Shown: piece after piece, positions 16,407 to 23,415 of the stretch
Layout: every line of letters begins with the position of its first letter
Numbering within the stretch: the stretch's first letter is position 1
NCBI GenBank assembly: GCA_002238585.1
Contig: MPMQ01000034.1
Span: 1 to 33,586, forward strand
DNA from: Kistimonas sp. bin40
GTDB taxonomy: Bacteria; Pseudomonadota; Gammaproteobacteria; Pseudomonadales; Endozoicomonadaceae
Direction of reading: 5' to 3'
Length of the DNA: 33,586 nt
Position numbers and translations under genes: made by a program
Notes under the pieces: generated by a model
The model's database searches: none
What the model saw: only the letters and a program-made list of their open reading frames with translations
What the model was told of the DNA's origin: nothing

Positions 16407-17460
16407 AGCTGTTCTTGTTATAGATGTTGCGGGAGAGACCCTGTCGCCGGAGGAGCGTGCCCGCCTGGCGAGCCCGGTCGTCGCCGGTGTGATTCTGTTC
16501 GCCCGTAACTTTTCCAGCCGCAATCAGGTGGAAGATCTTGTTGCGGACATTCGTCGTGTAAATCCCTCTGTGCTGGTCATGGTGGATCAGGAAGGCGGGC
16601 GGGTGCAGCGTTTTTGTGGAGCGGGCTTTACGCGTTTGCCGTCCATGCGGGCGTTGAGACTTTATTGCGAGGAACAACCGGAGACAGGAGCCGATCTTGT
16701 CAAGGATACCGGTTGGCTGCTGGCAGCTGAGCTGAGATCAGCAGGCATTGATCTGGCTTTGTCTCCTGTTCTTGATCTGGACAGGGGTATCAGTGAGGTT
16801 ATCGGTGATCGCGCTTTTTCTGGCAATCCGGAGCAGGTAGCTCAGCTGGCCGGTCTGTTGATTGCCGGTATGCATGAGGCGGGAATGGCCTCGGTGGGCA
16901 AGCACTTTCCAGGCCATGGCGGTGTTGCGCTCGACTCTCATACGGCTTGTCCTGTTGATGGTCGTGGCAGCGAGGAAATACAGCAGGATCTGTTGCCTTT
17001 CCAGTCGCTTCTGGATTCCGGTGGGCTGGATGCGGTCATGATGTCACATGTCGTCTATACGGCAAGGGACAGACATCCGGCAGGCTTTTCTTCCCTCTGG
17101 ATCAACAGGGTGTTACGGGAGGAAATGGGTTTTGACGGCGCCCTGTTCAGCGATTGTTTGTCGATGGAGGCTGCCCGCCAGGCGGGTAGTGCGCAACAGC
17201 GCGTTGGCCGGGCGTTGGGTGCGGGATGTGATGCTGCGCTCTTGTGCAACAGTCCGTCAGATGTCGCACAAGTGATAGCGGCCCTCGAGAAGGGAGAAAT
17301 CGTGCCGGGGCTTGATCAGACGGTGCGAGCCGGGCGACTTGCGCGTCTGCGGGGGAAGGCTGAGCGGGTGCACACCAGGAGTCTGCTGGAGTCGTCGCAG
17401 CGGCGTCAGGCTGTCAGGCAGGCTTTGCAGGAAAGTGGCTTATGGCAGCATGCGATGTGA
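16396..17460 (+). CDS. nagZ: Beta-N-acetylglucosaminidase NagZ
   Basis: NagZ is a cytoplasmic family 3 glycosidase that removes GlcNAc from anhydromuropeptides during cell-wall recycling and thereby makes the signals that induce AmpC in many species. Family features are VDQEGGRVQRF, GKHFPGHGGVALDSH with the catalytic His of the mobile loop, and FSDCLSM carrying the nucleophilic aspartate. E. coli has an aspartate where this protein has Cys after that residue. The length of 354 is usual. I prefer the GTG at 16396, preceded by GGGAGCGGA at good spacing and matching the E. coli N-terminus; the ATG at 16375 adds seven residues. It overlaps the L,D-transpeptidase gene. Confidence 0.94.
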   Translation: MSGEAVLVIDVAGETLSPEERARLASPVVAGVILFARNFSSRNQVEDLVADIRRVNPSVLVMVDQEGGRVQRFCGAGFTRLPSMRALRLYCEEQPETGADLVKDTGWLLAAELRSAGIDLALSPVLDLDRGISEVIGDRAFSGNPEQVAQLAGLLIAGMHEAGMASVGKHFPGHGGVALDSHTACPVDGRGSEEIQQDLLPFQSLLDSGGLDAVMMSHVVYTARDRHPAGFSSLWINRVLREEMGFDGALFSDCLSMEAARQAGSAQQRVGRALGAGCDAALLCNSPSDVAQVIAALEKGEIVPGLDQTVRAGRLARLRGKAERVHTRSLLESSQRRQAVRQALQESGLWQHAM

Positions 17461-17797
17461 CAGCCCGGTTACGCTGCGCGCTGGTGGTTGCTCATGGCGA
17501 AAATGCGCCTGCTGCACGCGATCGGGAGATGGCACTTGCCAGTCAGCAGTACGCGACAAGAGCGATTCTGCCCAAAAGGCTGGCTTTTTGACAAAAAATA
17601 CAGCAACTTACTAGACAGGCGTCAGGGCATGGTGTGCCGGCCTGTGGAGCGGTTTTATTGAAAGCTGCACTGAAGCAGGAACCACTGCCTCTTCGTAAGA
17701 AAGTCGCAACCGGATGGGCGTTCTCTCTGGTGTTGTTGTGTCAGTGAGGGCGGGTGTCAAACGCGGAGAAGAACCAGACAAGGGAAGACGACACAAG

Positions 17798-19048
17798 GTG
17801 GATGTGCTTATTGTTGAGGATGCCAGGGACCAGCGTTATCTCTTGGGCACCGTGATCAAGAAACTGGGGTATAGCGTTCATCAAGCGGCAGATGGTATCG
17901 AAGCCCTTGCCATTCTGGAAAAGAATTCGAGCATACATCTGGTGATCAGTGACTGGATGATGCCCGGTCTTGATGGTCTGGGATTATGCGAGGCTGTGCG
18001 CAGTGAGCGTTTTGACCGATACATCTACTTCATTCTGTTGACGGGAAAGAAAAATCGTCAGGACATGGTGGAGGCCTTGTCTCTGGGAGCCGATGATTTT
18101 CTGGGCAAGCCTGTTGACTTCCAGGAGTTGGAAGTGCGGCTGAAGTCAGGCTGCCGGGTGGTGTTGCTGGAACAGAAGCTGGAGCAGAAGAATCAGCAGC
18201 TGACGCGGACGCTCAAGGCCGTCGAGCAGGATATAGCAGCCGCAGCTCGCACCCAGGAGAGTTTTCTTCCTGCGCCGGCCGTTATTGATGGCGTGGGGTT
18301 TGAATGGCGCTTTCAGCCCAGCCGGGTGCTGGGCGGTGACATGTTTGGCTACCGTCCTCTTGGTGCGGACCATGTGATGTTTTACCAGCTGGACGTTGCC
18401 GGACACGGTATTTCGTCGGCGTTGTTTTCTTTTGCGTTGAACAAGTTTCTCATGGATACCGACAGTCTGCATTTTGTGACTGAGGCATCCGATGGCAAAC
18501 AGGGAGACGGCAACAGGGTACCATCCCCCCGACGTGTACTGGAACGCTTGAACCGGCGTTTTCAGGGGACCCCCGAGGCCATGCTGTATTTCACTATTAT
18601 TTACGGCGTGATCGAGAAAAGTTCAGGCCGTGTGACAGTGACCCATGCTGGTCATCCGCCGACTCTCTGGTTGCGCAAGCAAGGCGGAGAGCCGGTGATA
18701 GAAAGGATTGCGGATGCGGGCATCCCGGTAGGAATGGTTCCGGATGCCGGTTGGGAGAGCAGTGAGTTCCATATGGAACCGGGTGACAGGCTGTTTATGT
18801 ATTCCGACGGTGTGACAGAGTGTGAAAATCCCGCAGGAGAAATGTGGAGCGAGGATCGCTTGCAGGCTTGCCTGCGAGCGGGGCAGGCTCTGCCGCTGTC
18901 GGAAATGACCAGCCAGGTATGGGAAAATCTGAGCCTGTGGCGCGGCGAGCAGGTTTTCGATGATGATGTGACTTGTCTTGTTCTGGAGTATCAGGGAGGA
19001 AATCATGCGATTCAGCAATCGACAGGATTCGGGAAAAACGGTAGTTGA
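17798..19048 (+). CDS. Response regulator fused to PP2C-type phosphatase (RsbU-like)
   Basis: The protein combines an N-terminal receiver domain (about residues 1-120) with a C-terminal PPM/SpoIIE phosphatase domain (about 175-400), joined by a coiled coil. Receiver features are LIVEDARDQR, the phospho-acceptor in VISDWMMPG, the conserved Thr in LLTGK and the Lys in GKPVD. Phosphatase metal ligands are in GGDMFGY, DVAGHGISSAL, YSDGVTE and DDVTCLVLEY. It should dephosphorylate the STAS protein encoded next when its receiver is activated, in the manner of RsbU or Pseudomonas HsbR. I prefer GTG 17798 (AGGGAAG ten bases upstream, typical receiver N-terminus); ATG 17714 would add 28 atypical residues. 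Its end overlaps the next gene by 44 bases. Confidence 0.9.
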   Translation: MDVLIVEDARDQRYLLGTVIKKLGYSVHQAADGIEALAILEKNSSIHLVISDWMMPGLDGLGLCEAVRSERFDRYIYFILLTGKKNRQDMVEALSLGADDFLGKPVDFQELEVRLKSGCRVVLLEQKLEQKNQQLTRTLKAVEQDIAAAARTQESFLPAPAVIDGVGFEWRFQPSRVLGGDMFGYRPLGADHVMFYQLDVAGHGISSALFSFALNKFLMDTDSLHFVTEASDGKQGDGNRVPSPRRVLERLNRRFQGTPEAMLYFTIIYGVIEKSSGRVTVTHAGHPPTLWLRKQGGEPVIERIADAGIPVGMVPDAGWESSEFHMEPGDRLFMYSDGVTECENPAGEMWSEDRLQACLRAGQALPLSEMTSQVWENLSLWRGEQVFDDDVTCLVLEYQGGNHAIQQSTGFGKNGS

Positions 19049-19346
19049 GGTAACACAGGCGCGTCTTGATGCGAGTCTGGCGCAGCCTTTTCGTGATTAT
19101 CTTTTTGAGCTGATCGAGCAGGGAGAGACGGACCTTGTCATTGACCTGTCCCAGGTAGACTTTATGGACAGCAGTGGGCTGGGGGTGATTGTTGCCGCGC
19201 TCAAGAAAGTGAGCGCCCAGGGCAGTATTGCCCTGGCAGAGCCAAGCAAGGCGGTCAATGATCTTTTTGATCTTACCTGCATGGATAAATTGTTCCCTAT
19301 ACACACCTCGGTAGCAGCGGCTCTGGGTGGGTTGAGTGGTGAGTGA
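19005..19346 (+). CDS. STAS-domain anti-sigma factor antagonist (RsbV-like)
   Basis: This 113-residue protein is a single STAS domain. The phosphorylation-site segment is intact: VIDLSQVDFMDSSGLGVIVAALK, where the serine pair after FMD is the target of the kinase. In partner switching the unphosphorylated form binds the kinase/anti-sigma factor and releases its client. The ATG at 19005 has a strong GGGAGGA site four bases upstream and lies inside the 3' end of the phosphatase gene. It overlaps the next gene by 11 bases. Confidence 0.92.
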   Translation: MRFSNRQDSGKTVVEVTQARLDASLAQPFRDYLFELIEQGETDLVIDLSQVDFMDSSGLGVIVAALKKVSAQGSIALAEPSKAVNDLFDLTCMDKLFPIHTSVAAALGGLSGE

Positions 19347-19788
19347 AGCGGGGGGAGCGGACCATGGACAACAACGGCTGACGCTGGGCATTGACAGTCG
19401 GTTGTCTGATACAGTGCTGGTGGCTATGGCAGTGCGGGGTCTGTGCACCATGACTTCTTTGACGGCGGAGGACATCAACAGGGTTGAGCTGTGTGTTGTG
19501 GAAGCGGTCAATAATGCCATTGAGCACGCCTACGGCGGCAAAAGTGGCTTTCCCGTGACTGTGGAACTGGTTCTGTGTCCGCAAAGATCGCTGGAAATTG
19601 GTGTTGTCGATTGCGGTGAGGCTATGAGCTGGCCGCCTTCTGCCAAGCCGCAGGCGACCGAGGACATGGGTGTCTGGCTGACCTCGGGACGAGGGCTGTC
19701 GATCGTATCCCGGCTGATGGACGAGGTGCGTTACGAGTCTGACCAGGGACGCAATACGCTCTACATGGTACGGCGTCTGGGTTCCTGA
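19336..19788 (+). CDS. HATPase-domain serine kinase / anti-sigma factor (RsbW-like)
   Basis: The 150-residue protein carries a GHKL ATPase fold of the RsbW/SpoIIAB kind. The N-box is clear (VVEAVNNAIEHAY), the G1 box is degenerate (VVDCGEAM rather than DxGxG) and the G2 box is present (TSGRGLSIVSRLMD). It should phosphorylate the STAS protein and sequester a client when the STAS protein is phosphorylated. No sigma factor gene lies nearby, so the client is unknown. Translation likely starts at GTG 19336 or the following GTG 19339, both within the end of the STAS gene. Confidence 0.88.
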   Translation: MVSEAGGADHGQQRLTLGIDSRLSDTVLVAMAVRGLCTMTSLTAEDINRVELCVVEAVNNAIEHAYGGKSGFPVTVELVLCPQRSLEIGVVDCGEAMSWPPSAKPQATEDMGVWLTSGRGLSIVSRLMDEVRYESDQGRNTLYMVRRLGS

Positions 19789-19836
19789 GCAGCGGACAGC
19801 TTCACTGGTGTGATTTTCTGATACCGGCCCCGGATT

Positions 19837-19884
19837 TGGGTGCTGGCCTCCAGACAGCCTTGGGTTGTCGCAGGCCAGCACCCA
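19837..19884. repeat. Long perfect inverted repeat (stable hairpin) after the partner-switching genes
   Basis: Bases 19837-19849 and 19872-19884 are a perfect 13-bp inverted repeat (TGGGTGCTGGCCT / AGGCCAGCACCCA). Inside it, GACAGCC at 19853-19859 pairs with GGTTGTC at 19863-19869 around a TTG loop, so almost the whole 48 bases fold into one hairpin. It begins 49 bases after the kinase stop. There is no T-run, so it is not a standard intrinsic terminator; it may mark the transcript end, stabilise the mRNA or be a protein site. Confidence 0.8.
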
Positions 19885-20084
19885 GGCTTACGGGCGGGCG
19901 CACTCCGACCAGTCTCTGGACCACAAGCTGGCGCAGGTCTTGCACCTTGCTCTTCCTTTGATGACATCTATCCGCAGATGATGCTGCGGTTTTCTTCAGT
20001 GTGAACAGCGCAACAGCCAGTTGAAGCGGCTGAAAGCTGGCGCTTTTGTTTCTTTTTCCGGTTTTCCTGACGGCAATGATGGTG

Positions 20085-21045
20085 CCTGGTGGGACGGATC
20101 GCTGATCTGGGCGAAAAAAGACAATCCTCCCTGTTCTTGTCGTGTGTTTTTATCTTCTCCAGACAAACAAATGCGCTGAAGACTGTGTCGAATGCAAGCG
20201 TACGCGTCACAGAAGGCGGCCGGCACATGTTCACCGCCATGTCAGTGACGGCCGCTGCCTCTGAGCCAACTTCATCAACTTTGATTACACAGCGTTGTGA
20301 AAAGTCAGACACGCAAGCAGCTGGGAGCTGTTGTTGATTCTGGGCAAGGGCGTCTGCGATGCCCCGCTGCCGCAAGGCGCTGTGCAGATCAGTTGTGGAG
20401 TCAACGTGAAATTTGGGCAGGGAACGCTCTGTGATAGCGTCTGGTGCCCGGGGGGGCAGCAGGTGTTCAATAGCCTGCGCGACTTCCTGACGGCTGGGCT
20501 GTGTCAGACTGTCGTCTTTTTTCGCGACCACAAGCATGGTTGATTTTTCGTTGCTGTTGGGGATTGTTCGTAGGGCAACCTGAAGGTCTGAAGTGTTTCA
20601 TTCTCCATAAATTCAAATTGCCCAGGAGATTTGAATTTTTTTCATGGTTGCACTTTGTGCGTTTCCCCTGTCGCAGTTGTGAACAACCTATGGCGTGTAT
20701 CGCTGGCGTCGAAGGGGGCTTGCCACCGGGTTTTGAGATATTGGGTAGTGACGCTGACAAAGGCCTTGTCGGCATCGTGTTGTAGTTTGCCTTCGATCAG
20801 TCCATTTTTCGATCAATTCATTTGTAGTCTTTGTGGTCCTCTTGTTTTCGTCCGGGATGTTTACGGGGATATTGGCAAGGATCTGCTGTTTTATGCCCCG
20901 TTCACGGTAATGCTTCGCGAGTGCAGGTTTGTAGTCTGCCGTGCCAGAACCGAAGGCGCGATTCCCGTGAGAATAATTCAGCAAATCCCATGCAGCCTCG
21001 CGGGCCCAGGTTGAGCCAGGGCTGGAGATGGCTTGTGCCTCGTGG
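20085..21045 (-). pseudogene. Serpin (serine protease inhibitor) pseudogene
   Basis: Read on the minus strand in changing frames, this stretch follows a serpin from about one quarter of the fold to its end. Order of pieces: FGSGTADYKPALAKHY and TNELIEKWTD; then, after a frame change near 20793, DADKAFVSVTTQYLKTRW and APFDASDTRHRLFTTATGE; then an in-frame TGA near 20655 followed by FEFMENETLQTFRLPYE; after a frame change near 20575, TMLVVAKKDDS, RSLPKFHVDSTTDLHSALRQ, the reactive-loop hinge VDEVGSEAAAVT and LAFDTVFSAFVCL; and after a last frame change near 20145, the C-terminal GGLSFFAQISDP. The N-terminal quarter with a start and any signal peptide is not recognisable. At least four lesions exclude a full-length product. 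Serpins are mostly eukaryotic with scattered bacterial members. Confidence 0.85.
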
Positions 21046-21218
21046 AAGCGGGTGTCGTCCGGTCGACGTCTTGTTGTGATGCAGCCTTGTTTAAATTGAG
21101 CTTGCCAGGAGCGTGACTCCCGGAGGCTGCGTTTGGCGCCGGCACGGGAACTTCTCCTGAGGCGAGGCGGTCCAAGATTACATGATGTCGTAACTGATGC
21201 AAAGCAAGGACGTGAGCC

Positions 21219-22208
21219 ATGAACCCACCAAAAATGCGAGTGATGACAGCTGTTCTCTTGTTACTGCTGACGCACAGCCCATGGGCACTGGCAGTGTCGG
21301 TCCAGGATTGGCTGGCTTGGCCTTTCACTGATGTGGCGGGGTTTTTTGCAAGCGCGAGTGAGGCAGGGCGATCTGTGCCAGCCATGGATGCGTCCATAGG
21401 TAGTGGGCGGTGTCGGCCAGATGATCGTTGTTGTGGCAGCAGTGCTGTTGCAGAGCGTATGAGGGTCCGCCAAACGTTTGATGAGGTCGGTGATGAGACC
21501 ATCAAGTGGACCCGTGTTCTGGTTGACGCGGTGGTGGAGGGGCATTTCCCTGACAGGCATGTATATGTGATTCCTGATGCGGATGAAGTTTTTCTGATAG
21601 CCGCCTTGTATAGCAAGCTGGGTGAGCAAGGCTTCCGGGATCATGTTGCCGTCATACCGGCCTCTTCTCTGGAGGCCTTGCTGGCCGGGACGGACAATCA
21701 GGATGACAAGGAAAGGCTGTTGTCCCGGTTTGTACCGGGTGATGATTTTATCAAGGGACGTACTCTCGTTGTCCTGCGAACGCTTGCGCACTCTGCCGAT
21801 AAAGGTGAGCCGGTGGTGTCTGGTGATGATGTTGCAGGCGTGGCTGACAGGGTTTTGCGTCATATTGAGAGCCCGTCTGAGCCTGTGTGCTACGCCTTTG
21901 AGCTGGCTGACAGGAAGGGATTTGTGCACCACAGTGAGGTCACAGGTCTTACGCGCTACAGTCCTTTTTATCTCACGCCAGTGGATTACCACAGTCCGCT
22001 GTACTTCACGGCTGCGGATGCCGGGTCAGCAGGGGAGCCCCCCAGGCTTGCCTACAATCCGGCTTTTTCTGTTTTTCATGACTACTTCCAGCAACGCTTG
22101 ACGCGCAGCGCAGCCGGTCCTGAATGGACATTGCAGCAGGAGCAGGACTGGATTCTCGAGGGCGAGCAGGCCCGGTCGCCTTTGGCTTGCCCGGCGGGAG
22201 TATTCTGA
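21219..22208 (+). CDS. Secreted protein of unknown function
   Basis: I do not recognise this 329-residue protein. It begins with a typical signal peptide (MTAVLLLLLTHSPWALA, residues about 9-25), so it is probably exported. A cysteine-containing segment follows near residues 64-74 (CRPDDRCC). The central part has a regular alpha/beta look: HVYVIPDADEVFLIAALYS, HVAVIPASSLEALLAG and RTLVVLRTLAHSAD read like parallel strands followed by helices. The end contains FSVFHDYFQQRL and two more cysteine-free helices before a final single Cys. An AAGGA site lies about eight bases before the ATG. The ATG overlaps, on the opposite strand, the start of the open frame leading into the serpin remnant. Position between a serpin remnant and host-type F-box genes suggests an accessory role, which is only inference. 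Confidence 0.75.
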   Translation: MNPPKMRVMTAVLLLLLTHSPWALAVSVQDWLAWPFTDVAGFFASASEAGRSVPAMDASIGSGRCRPDDRCCGSSAVAERMRVRQTFDEVGDETIKWTRVLVDAVVEGHFPDRHVYVIPDADEVFLIAALYSKLGEQGFRDHVAVIPASSLEALLAGTDNQDDKERLLSRFVPGDDFIKGRTLVVLRTLAHSADKGEPVVSGDDVAGVADRVLRHIESPSEPVCYAFELADRKGFVHHSEVTGLTRYSPFYLTPVDYHSPLYFTAADAGSAGEPPRLAYNPAFSVFHDYFQQRLTRSAAGPEWTLQQEQDWILEGEQARSPLACPAGVF

Positions 22209-22331
22209 TGAGAGTGATGAACAAACAGCAGGTTTGACCCTGTTCCTCAATTCCGGAACCAATATATCCCTTTGAGAGTCCACCACAGGACTGGCACCGA
22301 CAGGTGACACAATGGACAAGGGGAAGAGGTC

Positions 22332-23072
22332 ATGAATTACGGTACTCCATTTCCAGTGGGTAATCCTTACCGCGGTTCTATTGAGATGAGCATCGATCCA
22401 GTCTCTGGTGATGATCCGGGAAAGGAGAGGCAAGGTATTGTTGCCCACATTTACACGGACAATTTGCACATGCGCTCTGTTCAGGTTACAGGGGATGTCG
22501 AGCACTATAGCCAGCTTTTTGGCAGGCCTGAAAATATGAAGAATTATGGTTCTGGCCAACCTTGGGGATCCGATAAAGTTGAACAGCGAGTGAAAGGCTG
22601 GAGTGATCGTTGGAGAGATGGTAATCCCTTTAGTGGGTTTGCAATTTTTCAGCGTGATGTCAGTGAGGTTGTACAGGATTCTGAAGCATTCATTGGGCAT
22701 GCAACTTTAGGATTGGGTGAGAGTAGGGCTTACGACGACAACACTGATGCTGGATATGCTGAGATAACCTATGTTATCGATCAAAAATTCTGGGGCAAGG
22801 GTTATGGTAAACAGGCGACGGCTGCCGTAGTTAATGGTGCGGCGCCAGAATACAAGAAGCAGGGCTTTAAAGTCGTTACTGGGTTTCAGGATGCTCCCCC
22901 GAAACCCTTACCTTTGGAATGGTTAACTGCAACAGCTTCGCCGGAAAATATGGGTTCCATCAAAATACTCACTGGTTTGGGATTTGAGTGCAAAGATATT
23001 GCAGAGAGGGTGTTTTTGGAGACGAAACTCGAGAGGGCGTATTTTGCCAGAACCGTCCCAATGTCCACTTGA
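22332..23072 (+). CDS. GNAT-family N-acetyltransferase
   Basis: The 246-residue protein contains a GNAT domain related to RimJ-type acetyltransferases in its second half. EITYVIDQKFWGKGYGKQA (about residues 143-161) holds the acetyl-CoA pyrophosphate loop, and ENMGSIKILTGLGFE (about 205-219) is the usual C-terminal GNAT segment. An N-terminal extension of about 85 residues is not typical of the family and has no recognisable domain. The substrate is unknown. The gene has a good ribosome binding site (AAGGGG eight bases upstream). Its codons are visibly richer in A and T than those of neighbouring genes, a sign of separate acquisition. There is no adjacent toxin-antitoxin partner. Confidence 0.82.
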   Translation: MNYGTPFPVGNPYRGSIEMSIDPVSGDDPGKERQGIVAHIYTDNLHMRSVQVTGDVEHYSQLFGRPENMKNYGSGQPWGSDKVEQRVKGWSDRWRDGNPFSGFAIFQRDVSEVVQDSEAFIGHATLGLGESRAYDDNTDAGYAEITYVIDQKFWGKGYGKQATAAVVNGAAPEYKKQGFKVVTGFQDAPPKPLPLEWLTATASPENMGSIKILTGLGFECKDIAERVFLETKLERAYFARTVPMST

Positions 23073-23415
23073 TAGAGATATCACGTGTTTCTCCTTTGCT
23101 GATAATACAGCCGGGGGACACCGGATGGATCCTGATGTTGCGGGGATGCAGCACCGCCGAACAACGCTGGTTTCAGGGTGAAAATCGGGGTTGGCTTTTG
23201 GCTGACGCGAGGTTGACTGTTTTCCTCACATTCCAGAAATCACAAGTGGTTGGAGGGTCAAGCTGAGGTTGCCTTTTTGAGGCTAAAACGATCACCCGGG
23301 TTGACTCTTTTGTTTGACCCAGTGCTGTCCCTGTAGAGTGCTGTCCCTGTAGCCTGGATAACGCGGCGGGAAAGAAGTTGCAGGGGCACAGGCGGGCGCG
23401 CGCTTTCCCCTTGTG
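23073..23415. other. Intergenic region with a 16-bp tandem duplication
   Basis: No gene is supported between the GNAT gene and the end of the first F-box gene, which converge here. The perfect 16-base unit AGTGCTGTCCCTGTAG occurs twice in tandem at 23321-23336 and 23337-23352. No terminator with a T-run was found for either gene. Confidence 0.6.

Noticed and set aside
20467-20775. 102-codon minus-strand open frame in the serpin region
   Set aside because: It is an out-of-frame reading of the serpin pseudogene; the serpin motifs lie in the other frames.
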